From JADJWR01 sp963847675 (lineage in GTDB: Bacteria; Pseudomonadota; Gammaproteobacteria; Burkholderiales; Burkholderiaceae_F): a stretch of DNA of 64,000 nucleotides. The translations under genes and the position numbers were made by a program. A model generated the notes under the pieces. The model was not told the origin of the DNA and ran no database searches. It saw nothing but the letters and a program-made list of their open reading frames with translations. Below are positions 49,293-57,147 of the stretch, one piece after another. Where the stretch lies: the NCBI GenBank assembly GCA_963847675.1, contig CAWKAP010000009.1:62001-126000 (forward strand). The letters are read 5' to 3'. Within the stretch, counting starts at the first letter, position 1; every line of letters begins with the position of its first letter.

Positions 49293-50384
49293 GTGTCGTT
49301 CCGCTCCCACCTCGATGATGCGCTGGCGACGCGCGGCTACACGCTGGATCCGGCGCAGCGGCGCGCCGCCGAGCGGCTCGCGAGGCTCGACGACGAGTGG
49401 CTGAAATACAAGCACGCCCGTCGCAACGCCGTGCTCAAGCTGCTGGCACGGCCGGAGATCCCGAAAGGCGTGTACCTGTGGGGCGGGGTCGGACGTGGCA
49501 AGAGCTTCCTGATGGACTGCTTCTTCTCGTCGGTGTCGCTGATCCGCAAGACGCGTATTCACTTTCACGAGTTCATGCGCGGCGTGCACGCCGAGCTTGA
49601 TGCGGTCAAGGGAACCGCTGATCCGCTCGACGAGGTCGCACGGCGCATCGCACGACGGGCGCGGCTCATCTGCTTCGATGAATTCCATGTCTCGGACATC
49701 GCCGACGCCATGATCCTGCACCGACTGCTGGCCCGGCTGTTCGACCTGCGTGTGGGCTTCGTGATCACGTCGAACTACGCGCCGCAGGCGCTGTACCCCG
49801 ACGGCCTGCACCGGGACCGGCTGCTGCCCGCGATCGCGCTGCTGGAGGACAGGCTCGACGTGATCGAGGTGGCCGGCGGCATCGATTACCGGCGCCGGGC
49901 AATGGAGCACATCGAGACCTACCTGCGGCCGGCCGGGGCGGCGGCCGAGGCCAGATTGGCGCAGGCGTTCACGCGTGTGGCCGAGGCGGAGGACGACGAC
50001 CCCGTGCTGCACATCGAAGCGCGCCGGATCCGCGCGCGACGTCGCGCCGGCGGCGTGGTCTGGTTCGACTTCGATGTCCTTTGCGGCGGTCCGCGATCGC
50101 AGAACGATTACCTCGAGATCGCCCGCCAGTTCCACACCGTGCTGCTGTCCGGCGTGCCGCGCATGTCGGCCGGGCAGGCGGCCGAGGCGCGCCGGTTCAC
50201 GTGGCTGGTCGACGTCTTCTACGACCACGGCGTCAAGCTGATCCTCTCCGCGGAAGCTGAGCCCGAGGGGCTTTATACGGCGGGTGCGCTGGCGGCCGAG
50301 TTCCAGCGCACCTCGTCGAGGCTGATCGAGATGCAGTCACGCGCCTACCTGGAGGCGCCGCACCGCGATGTCGTGGCGCTCTAA
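49293..50384 (+). CDS. zapE: Cell division protein ZapE (AFG1-like ATPase)
   Basis: A 363-residue AFG1-type ATPase. Walker A is LWGGVGRGKSFLMD, Walker B is ARLICFDEFHVSDIADAMIL, and the family stretches FHEFMRGVHAEL, FVITSNYAPQALYPDGLHRDRLLPAI and WFDFDVLCGGPRSQNDYLEIA are present. ZapE is linked to Z-ring stability under low oxygen or heat in E. coli. I chose the GTG giving VSFRSHLDDAL because the 21 upstream codons run into a heptad-repeat element and are not family-like. The start remains uncertain. Confidence 0.92.
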   Translation: MSFRSHLDDALATRGYTLDPAQRRAAERLARLDDEWLKYKHARRNAVLKLLARPEIPKGVYLWGGVGRGKSFLMDCFFSSVSLIRKTRIHFHEFMRGVHAELDAVKGTADPLDEVARRIARRARLICFDEFHVSDIADAMILHRLLARLFDLRVGFVITSNYAPQALYPDGLHRDRLLPAIALLEDRLDVIEVAGGIDYRRRAMEHIETYLRPAGAAAEARLAQAFTRVAEAEDDDPVLHIEARRIRARRRAGGVVWFDFDVLCGGPRSQNDYLEIARQFHTVLLSGVPRMSAGQAAEARRFTWLVDVFYDHGVKLILSAEAEPEGLYTAGALAAEFQRTSSRLIEMQSRAYLEAPHRDVVAL

Positions 50385-51111
50385 ACGCAGGGCCGCGTTT
50401 GCGGCAGCCGCGCTGCTCGGCATCTTCGCCGGGGCGTCGGCCCAGGACGGCATGGCCAGCCGCGAGCAGGCAACCGCCGTGTTGCAGCAGGCGCAGCAGG
50501 AGGCGGCGGAAATCGAGCGCCGCTACCAGCAGGCGCAGCGCGAATGCGCAAAGGGCTTCTTCGTCAACCCGTGCAGGGACAATGCGCGCCGCGAGCGCGA
50601 CCAGCAGTTGCGTGCGGCGCGCGAACGCGAGGTGGCAGCGCGCGACGCGCTGCGCCGGCTCGACGCCGAGGAGCGCGCCAAGGCGCGTGGCCAGCGCGCG
50701 GCGGACAAGGCGACGGAGGCCGAGCGCCGCAGCCGATCTGGGGCTGCGGACAGGAAGGCGGACACGCCGGACAGGCCAGCACGCAGGCCGGTTCCGCCGC
50801 CGACGGTCGATCCGCAAGAGCAGGAAGCGGCCGCGGAACTGAAGCGCAAGGAGGAGGCGCAGCGCAGGGCCACGGCGCAGCAGCGCGAAGCGGAGCGGAT
50901 CGAAGAGCACGAACGACGGGCCGCGGAGCGAGCGCAGAAGGAGGCCGATGCGGCGGAGAGAGCCGCGCAGGTCGAGGAGCGCCAGCGCGCTGCACAGGCG
51001 CGGGCCGAGGAAAAAGCGCGAACTGCGGAGGAGAACAGGCGACGGCGCGAGCGGCGCGAGCAGGAACGCAACGCGGCGCGGAAGCCGTCAGACGGCAGCA
51101 GCGGACGTTGA
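50368..51111 (+). CDS. Exported coiled-coil protein of unknown function
   Basis: A 247-residue protein with a signal peptide (RRAAFAAAALLGIFAGASAQ) and a very Glu/Arg/Ala-rich body. Two stretches are long helices (about 30-130 and 150-235), separated by a Pro-rich linker (TPDRPARRPVPPPTVDPQ). Two cysteines occur in ECAKGFFVNPCRDNARRERDQQ. This segment recurs in uncharacterised betaproteobacterial periplasmic proteins as far as I recall; no activity is known. The start overlaps the end of zapE by 17 nt, suggesting coupled translation. Confidence 0.75.
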   Translation: MSWRSKRRAAFAAAALLGIFAGASAQDGMASREQATAVLQQAQQEAAEIERRYQQAQRECAKGFFVNPCRDNARRERDQQLRAAREREVAARDALRRLDAEERAKARGQRAADKATEAERRSRSGAADRKADTPDRPARRPVPPPTVDPQEQEAAAELKRKEEAQRRATAQQREAERIEEHERRAAERAQKEADAAERAAQVEERQRAAQARAEEKARTAEENRRRRERREQERNAARKPSDGSSGR

Positions 51112-51181
51112 GCCTGCTGCTTCCGGGAAAGACCTGGAGCCCCCCTCGCGCCGACCGGGCGATGGCCTCGGCGCCTGCGTG

Positions 51182-51943
51182 TCAGGACGCTGCGGGCGCG
51201 TCCAGCTTGACGATCGCCAGCGACAGGTTGTCGCCGCCGCCGCGCGCCCGCTCGCGGGCCCGCTGCACGAACTCGCCGCTGGCTTCGCGCGCGCTGGAGC
51301 GGGCGAGGGTTTCGCCGAATTCGGCCTCCGAAATATGGGCCCACAGGCCATCGCTGCACAGCAGAAAGGAGTCGCCGAGCTGCAGGTTGCTGGCCTCGCT
51401 GATGGCGACGGTCGGCGGCCGGTTCAGGCCAAGGGCGCTGACCAGCATGTGCTTGAACTTGAGGTCTGCTTCGGCGGCCTGCTCGGTGCGACCGTGCGCG
51501 CGCAGGTACCACGCGTAGGTCTGGTCTTCCGTGCGGTGGATCAGCCGGCTGCCGCGGAAGTGGTAGAGGCGGCTGTCGCCGGCGTGCGCCCAGATCGCGT
51601 AATCGCGGCGGACGATCAGCGCAACGAAGGTCGCATGCGGCTCCTTCTCACTGGACAGCGCCGACAGCCGGATCACCGTGTGCGCTTCTTCGGCGATCGT
51701 CCTGAGCAGCGCGTGCAGGCTGCCGGCGTCCGCCTCGGCCATGTCCTGGAACAGGTGGTTTGCCGTGGCAATGACCTGGTCCGATGCCATCCGGCCACCG
51801 GTGCGCCCTCCCATGCCGTCGCTGACGACCGCGAGCAGCCCGCTCGGATGGCGCGGGCTCGTCAGTATCGCGACCCGATCCTGCTGTTCGGAGCGGTCGC
51901 CAATGTGCTCGGCCGTACAGGCGGAGACCCTGAAGTTGGACAT
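51182..51943 (-). CDS. PP2C-family serine/threonine protein phosphatase
   Basis: A 253-residue PP2C phosphatase (Stp1/PrpC-like). The metal-binding motifs are visible: DRSEQQDRVAIL near the N-terminus, VVSDGMGGRTGG, WAHAGDSRLYHFRGS, LLCSDGLWAHIS and GGDNLSLAIVKL at the end. It would dephosphorylate phospho-Ser/Thr proteins in the cytoplasm. No kinase gene is within view. It converges with the coiled-coil gene and diverges from the DUF465 gene. Confidence 0.9.
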   Translation of the reverse strand: MSNFRVSACTAEHIGDRSEQQDRVAILTSPRHPSGLLAVVSDGMGGRTGGRMASDQVIATANHLFQDMAEADAGSLHALLRTIAEEAHTVIRLSALSSEKEPHATFVALIVRRDYAIWAHAGDSRLYHFRGSRLIHRTEDQTYAWYLRAHGRTEQAAEADLKFKHMLVSALGLNRPPTVAISEASNLQLGDSFLLCSDGLWAHISEAEFGETLARSSAREASGEFVQRARERARGGGDNLSLAIVKLDAPAAS

Positions 51944-52052
51944 GGTCGGGGGTGGGTCGGCGGGCCCGTCGAGTCTAGGTCACGCAGTCGCCGCTGTGCT
52001 TCGCGCGGGCCGCCTGCTAGGATTAATCCGCTAAGGGGACAGGCTGCGAGCC

Positions 52053-52250
52053 ATGGAGATGGAGCAGATCAAGCAACGGATCATTGAACTGCAGGTCGAG
52101 CATCGCGATCTGGACGAGGCCATCGAGCGCCTGGCGGGTCAGCCCGGAGTCGATGAGCTGAAGCTGCGGCGGCTGAAGAAGCGCAAGCTCCAGATCAAGG
52201 ACGCGATCGCCCTGCTGCAGATGCAGCTGGTGCCAGACGTGCCCGCGTGA
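52053..52250 (+). CDS. DUF465 (YdcH-like) small protein
   Basis: A 65-residue all-helical protein: EMEQIKQRIIELQVEHRDLDEAIERLAGQPGVDELKLRRLKKRKLQIKDAIALLQMQLVPD. The EHRxLDxxI…LRRLKKRKLxIKDxI pattern is the DUF465 family. It forms a helical hairpin; no function is known. The stop overlaps the GTG start of the next gene by 4 nt (GTGA), so it is translated together with the helicase. Confidence 0.9.
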   Translation: MEMEQIKQRIIELQVEHRDLDEAIERLAGQPGVDELKLRRLKKRKLQIKDAIALLQMQLVPDVPA

Positions 52251-54325
52251 GCGGGGACGCGGCGGCGGCATCGTCGCCGGACGTCGCTTCGACGCGCCTC
52301 ACGCAGGCGCGGCGGCTGGTTGCAGCCGCGTTCGCGGGCGACGGCGAGCTTGCTGCCGCGGTGCCCGGTTTCTCACCGCGTGATTCGCAGCGCGAGATGG
52401 CGCTGGCGGTCTACGACACGATCGCCGAGCGCGGCACGCTGATCGCCGAGGCGGGCACCGGTACCGGAAAGACCTTTGCCTACCTCGTGCCGGCGCTGCT
52501 GGCCGGTGGCAAGGTTCTTGTCTCCACCGGAACCCGGACGCTGCAGGACCAGGTCTTTGCCAAGGACGTCGCCACGCTGGTCAAAGCGCTCGGCCTGCGC
52601 ATCGATGCCGCGCTGCTCAAGGGCCGGCAGAACTATGTCTGCCTGCAGCGGCTGGCGCGCACCGAGGCCGAGGGGCGCCTGCCGTCACGGCAGGACGCGG
52701 CCCACCTGCGTTCGATCGTCAGATTCGCGGGCGTGACGACGACCGGGGATCGCGCCGAACTGGCCGATGTGCCGGAGTCCGCCGCGATCTGGCCGCTAGT
52801 TACGTCGACGCGCGAGAACTGCATCGGCCAGGAGTGCCCCCGGCTGGACGAGTGCTTCGTCTACAGGGCGCGCCGGGCAGCGCAGGCCGCCGATGTGGTG
52901 GTCGTCAATCACCACCTGTTTCTTGCCGATCTCGCGCTGCGCGACGATGCGATACGTGACTTCCTGCCCGCGGTGGACACGGTGGTGCTCGACGAAGCGC
53001 ATCAACTGCCGAAGACGGCCGCTGATTTCTTCGGCACCGGCTGGTCGCTCGCGCAGCTTGCCGACCTGGCCCACGACGCGCGCTCGCTCGGTCTTGCGTC
53101 CGCTGCCGGAGGCGCCGCCTGGGTGCCGCTGACGCAGGCGATCGAGGCCGCGTCGCGCAGCCTCCGACTGCTGCTCGCCGAAGCGGGCCTTGGCGCCGGC
53201 ATGCGCCTGGCGCTCGACCGCTGCGGAGCAAAGACCACGCTACGGCGCGGGATCTCCGGAGTCGACGAGGCGCTGGCCGCCCTGGCGGGCGCGGTGAAGG
53301 CGAACGCCGGTCGCGACGCCGAGTTCGACGCGCTGGCGCCCCGAGTCGCCGTCCTGCGCGGTGAGATCGCGGCATGGCTGTCGGCGCTCGACGATTCATG
53401 CGGCCCGCAGGAGGCCGAATCCGGCGCCGAGGCGGCCGAGGGCGTCGTCGAAGCTGACCCGCGCGTGCGCTGGATCGCAGTGACCGCCCATGGTGCACAG
53501 TTCCACGCGACGCCCCTCGCGCCGGGCGCGGCCTTGGCGCGGGCGCGCGAGCAGCAGACGCAGGCATGGGTTCTGGTGTCGGCCACGCTGACGCTGGCCG
53601 GCTCGTTTGCGCCGTTCCTCGCCGACATCGGCCTGCCGCAGGCACGCACGGAACGCTGGGAGAGCCCGTTCGATTTCCAGGGGCAGGCGCTGCTCTACCT
53701 GCCGCGGCCGCTGCCGTCGCCTTTGCAGGGCGACTTTCCCGAACGCGTCGCTGACGCCTCCTGGCCGGTGATCGCTGCCGCCGGCGGACGCGCGTTCGTG
53801 CTCTGCTCGACGCTTCGTGCCGTCGAACGCGTCGCAGCGCGACTGGCGGAAGCGATGGCTCGCGACCGGCTGGCGCTGCCGCTGCTGGTGCAGGGTTCGA
53901 GCACGCGGCGCGCACTGCTCGACGAATTTCGCCGCCACGGCAACGCGGTCCTGGTCGGCAGCGTCAGCTTCTGGGAGGGCATCGACGTGCGCGGCGAGGC
54001 GCTGTCGCTGGTGGTGATCGACAAGCTGCCTTTTGCGCCGCCCGATGATCCGGTGGTCGAGGCGCGCATCCGCCGCCTCAAGGCGATGGGGCGCAACCCC
54101 TTTCTCGAATACCAGTTGCCCGAGGCGGTCACGCTGCTCAAGCAGGGCGTCGGCCGGCTGATCCGTGACGAGCGGGACCGCGGCGTGCTGATGATTCTCG
54201 ATGAGCGCCTGCTCGCCAAGCCGTACGGCCGGACGGTGCTGGCCAGCCTGCCGCCGTTTGCGCGAACTCGCGAGGAAAGCGTGGCCTGCGGGTTCTTTTC
54301 CGCCCCGGTTCCATCGGACAACTGA
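52247..54325 (+). CDS. ATP-dependent DNA helicase, DinG/YoaA family
   Basis: A 692-residue superfamily 2 helicase of the XPD/DinG type. It has the Q-motif region FSPRDSQREMALAVYD, Walker A EAGTGTGKTFAYLVPALL, the iron-sulfur cluster cysteines in YVCLQRLAR and NCIGQECPRLDECFV, the DEAH box VVLDEAHQLPKT and motif VI QGVGRLIRDERDRG. The length and cluster spacing fit YoaA, which works with the polymerase clamp-loader subunit HolC in DNA repair, as much as DinG. It starts with GTG overlapping the DUF465 stop. Confidence 0.9.
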   Translation: MSGDAAAASSPDVASTRLTQARRLVAAAFAGDGELAAAVPGFSPRDSQREMALAVYDTIAERGTLIAEAGTGTGKTFAYLVPALLAGGKVLVSTGTRTLQDQVFAKDVATLVKALGLRIDAALLKGRQNYVCLQRLARTEAEGRLPSRQDAAHLRSIVRFAGVTTTGDRAELADVPESAAIWPLVTSTRENCIGQECPRLDECFVYRARRAAQAADVVVVNHHLFLADLALRDDAIRDFLPAVDTVVLDEAHQLPKTAADFFGTGWSLAQLADLAHDARSLGLASAAGGAAWVPLTQAIEAASRSLRLLLAEAGLGAGMRLALDRCGAKTTLRRGISGVDEALAALAGAVKANAGRDAEFDALAPRVAVLRGEIAAWLSALDDSCGPQEAESGAEAAEGVVEADPRVRWIAVTAHGAQFHATPLAPGAALARAREQQTQAWVLVSATLTLAGSFAPFLADIGLPQARTERWESPFDFQGQALLYLPRPLPSPLQGDFPERVADASWPVIAAAGGRAFVLCSTLRAVERVAARLAEAMARDRLALPLLVQGSSTRRALLDEFRRHGNAVLVGSVSFWEGIDVRGEALSLVVIDKLPFAPPDDPVVEARIRRLKAMGRNPFLEYQLPEAVTLLKQGVGRLIRDERDRGVLMILDERLLAKPYGRTVLASLPPFARTREESVACGFFSAPVPSDN

Positions 54326-54343
54326 CAGCCGACGGCGACAGCG

Positions 54344-55135
54344 TCAGCGGCTTGCGGCGGTCAGGTAGCGGCTGCCCGGATAGTTCAGCTCGAGCACGCG
54401 GCGGGCGTCGTCGCGCAGCTGCGGCAGGCCCAGCCCGTCGTACGCACGAACGAGGATGGACAGCGCCTCCTCTGCGGCCGGGGTCCCCGCAAAGTCACGC
54501 ACGGCGCCTTGGGCACGTTGCGCGGCGGCCACGTAGGCGCCGCGTTCGAGATAGAAGCGCGCAATGTTGACCTCGCTCTGGGCCATCGCGCCGACCAGGT
54601 AGTTCATCCGCGCCGTGGCCTCGGCTGCATAGCGGCTGTCGGGAAAGCGGAGGGTGAGTTCCCTGAACACTTCGAAAGCTTCGCGCATCGCCCTCGGGTC
54701 GCGCGAGGTCGGATCCATGCCGAGCCTGCGCCCGAACAGCCCGAGGTCGTCGTTGAAGCTGGCCAGGCCCTTCAGGTAATAGACGTAGTCGGCGAACGGG
54801 TGGTTGGGGTTGAGCTTGAGGAACCGGTTGCTGGTGGCGATGGACTGCGCGGCATCGCCCTCCTTGTAGAACGCGTAGGCGATCTCGATCTGCGCCTGCT
54901 GCGCGTAGCGCCCGAACGGATAGCGCGATTCGAGGCGCGTGAGCACTTCGCGTGCCCGCTGCCAGTTGCCCGAGGCCATCTCGTTCTTGGCCTCTGCATA
55001 TAATTGCTCGGCGCTCATCTTCGCGGTCGGATCGGTTCCCACCAGGCCGCACGCCATCACGAGCAGCACCACCGACGCCGCTGCCGCGCCTTTCAGCGCG
55101 CGGCGAAATCCGCCCCTGACCATGCTTTGCATCAT
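54344..55135 (-). CDS. bamD: Outer membrane protein assembly factor BamD
   Basis: A 263-residue lipoprotein. The signal sequence ends in the lipobox VMAC (SVVLLVMACGLVGTDP). Five TPR-like repeats follow, with family stretches LYAEAKNEMASGNWQRAREVLTRLESRYPFGRYAQQAQIEIAYAFYKEGD, PNHPFADYVYYLKGLASF and RDPRAMREAFEVFRELTLRFPDSRYAAEATARM. BamD is the essential TPR partner of BamA at the periplasmic face of the outer membrane. It is divergent from rluD across 45 nt, as in many proteobacteria. Confidence 0.94.
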   Translation of the reverse strand: MMQSMVRGGFRRALKGAAAASVVLLVMACGLVGTDPTAKMSAEQLYAEAKNEMASGNWQRAREVLTRLESRYPFGRYAQQAQIEIAYAFYKEGDAAQSIATSNRFLKLNPNHPFADYVYYLKGLASFNDDLGLFGRRLGMDPTSRDPRAMREAFEVFRELTLRFPDSRYAAEATARMNYLVGAMAQSEVNIARFYLERGAYVAAAQRAQGAVRDFAGTPAAEEALSILVRAYDGLGLPQLRDDARRVLELNYPGSRYLTAASR

Positions 55136-55180
55136 GCTTCGACCACCGTTGCAAGTCGCGGCGATTATATCGACGGCTTC

Positions 55181-56223
55181 ATGATCATCTCGAAAGACGT
55201 CGAGGACATTGCCACCGATGAGATCGACGCCGTTGACGTGCCGTTGACGCTGACGGTGCCGATGAGTGCGGCGGGCGAGAGGCTGGACAAGGCGCTGTCG
55301 CAACTGCTCGCCGACGTTTCGCGCAGCCGCCTGCAGCAGTGGATCGAGGCAGGTGCAGTGCGCGTGAACGGCGTCGCGGCCCGTGTTCGCCAGACGCTCA
55401 GCGGCGGCGAAAGCATCGAGATCGCTCCGCCGCCGGCCGCCCGAGCAGCTCGCCATTCGAGCCCGAGCCGATCGCGCTGGACGTCGTCTACGAGGACCAG
55501 GACATCGCGGTGCTCGACAAGCCGCCCGGCCTCGTGGTGCACCCGGCGGCAGGCAACTGGTCGGGGACGCTGCTCAACGGACTGCTGGCTCGGTTTCCCC
55601 GCTCGGCGGTGCTGCCGCGGGCAGGCATCGTTCACCGCCTCGATGCCGACACTTCGGGGCTGATGGTGGTCGCACTGACGCTGCAGGCGCAGACCGATCT
55701 GGTGCGGCAATTGCAGGCGCGCACCGTGGTGCGCGAGTACTGGGCAATCGTCGCCGGGGTCGCACCCCGGGCGATGACGATCGACTCGCCGCTGGCGCGC
55801 GACCCGCGCAATCCGCTGCGCTTCGCGGTCAGCCGTTCGCCGCGCGCGAAGCCGGCGCGCACGCACGTGCGCTGCGTCGAGACGGTCGGCAGCGGGCGTG
55901 CCGCCGTGTCGTGGGTCGCGTGCCGCCTCGATACCGGTCGCACCCACCAGATCCGCGTGCATCTCGAATCGATCGGCCATCCGCTGGTCGGCGACGTCGT
56001 CTACCGGCGCGGCCGTCCGTCCGGCGCCGGCGGGCAGCGCGAGGCGAGCCTGTCCTGGCAGAGTTTTCCGCGCCAGGCGCTGCACGCGTGCCGTCTCGGT
56101 CTGGTCCATCCGGTTCGCCGCTCGGCGATGTCCTGGTTCCGCGCGCCGCCCGCGGACATGCGCGCCCTGATGCGCGACTGCGGGTTCTCCGGCGGCGAGG
56201 TTCCCGTCGAGTTGTTCGGATGA
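55181..56223 (+). CDS. rluD: 23S rRNA pseudouridine synthase RluD, with two extra bases near 55441 and 55455
   Basis: RluD makes pseudouridines 1911, 1915 and 1917 in helix 69 of 23S rRNA. An N-terminal S4 domain (about residues 30-85: ERLDKALSQLLADVSRSRLQQWIEAGAVRVNG) is followed by the catalytic domain with GIVHRLDADTSGLMVVAL, holding the catalytic Asp. Between them the frame breaks twice: one extra C among 55440-55442 and one extra A at 55455. Skipping both gives APPPAAEQLAFEPEPIALDVVYEDQD and a 346-residue protein. Since the enzyme is highly conserved and both halves are otherwise perfect, sequencing error is likely. The stop overlaps the pgeF start. Confidence 0.88.
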
Positions 56224-56997
56224 CGGACAGCGCGCCGCACCCGCAGTGGATCGTGCCCGGACTGGGACGCGCCGGCAAACGTTCGTGCGCTGATCACGAC
56301 GCGGGCGGGCGGCGTTTCCGAGGGCCCGTTCGGCGCCGCAGACAGCGGCGGGATGAACGTGGGTCTCAAGAGCGGCGATGCGATCGCAAGCGTGCACGCC
56401 AACCGCGACCGCCTGCGCGCCGTGCTGCCGGCGGAGCCGCGCTGGCTGCAGCAGGTCCACGGCGCAGACGTCGCCCATGTCGACCAGGAGGGCGCGCCCG
56501 CGGCGGCCGATGCGGCAATCTCGCTCATACCCGGTCGCATCTGCGTCGTTTCGATCGCCGACTGCCTCCCGGTCCTGTTCGCGGACCGCAAGGGCCGGGC
56601 GGTCGGCGTTGCGCACGCCGGTTGGCGCGGCCTTGCCGCCGGCGTCATCCAGAACACCGCGGCCGCCATGCGGGGAAAACTCGACGACCCCGACGCCGTT
56701 CTGCTCGCTTACCTCGGGCCGGCCATCGGACCGACACGTTTCGAGGTCGGCGCCGAGGTGCTCGCGGCGATGAGCGAGCGTCTACCGCAGGCACGGCTGG
56801 CGTTTGCGGCGGCAGCGCAGGGCAAGTTCCTGTGCGATCTGTTCGCACTCGCGCGTCAGGCGCTTGCGCAGTCCGGAATCGAACAAGTCTTCGGCGGCGG
56901 TGAATGCACGTACAGCGACGCCGCCCGCTTTTTCAGCTACCGGCGCGACCGGATCACCGGCAGGCACGCAGCGCTGATCTGGCTTGAGGCCAGCTGA
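56220..56997 (+). CDS. pgeF: Multicopper polyphenol oxidase-type protein PgeF (YfiH), with one extra base near 56259
   Basis: A DUF152/YfiH family protein, now described as a peptidoglycan editing factor. Family motifs are GGMNVGLKSGD, WLQQVHGADV, SIADCLPVLFAD, VGVAHAGWRGLAAGV and GGGECTYSDAARFFSYRRD, with the Cys and His residues of the active site. The frame starts at an ATG overlapping the rluD stop. After 13 residues one extra G at 56259-56260 shifts it; skipping it gives MTDSAPHPQWIVPDWDAPANVRALITTRAGG and a 258-residue protein. Without correction an automatic call would begin at the internal ATG at 56353. Confidence 0.88.
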
Positions 56998-57020
56998 GGC
57001 GTTGCACGGGGCGGCCTCGT

Positions 57021-57050
57021 TTGACACTCAGCCGGGGGGCTGTGGACAAT
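57021..57050 (+). promoter_or_regulatory. Putative sigma-70 promoter of phaC
   Basis: TTGACA at 57021-57026 is separated by 18 nt from GACAAT at 57045-57050, just downstream of the pgeF stop and about 100 nt before phaC. The arrangement resembles the known phaC promoter of Cupriavidus necator (TTGACA, 18 nt, AACAAT). A perfect -35 in a GC-rich gap makes chance unlikely, but it is a prediction. Confidence 0.65.
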
Positions 57051-57147
57051 GCCCGGCGTTTCGCGGCCCGGCGGACAAGGTCGGCAAGACCACGCGTCGT
57101 ACAAGGTTGCTGCCAGGCGCCGCAGGACGAAACAGGAGAACGCAGCG

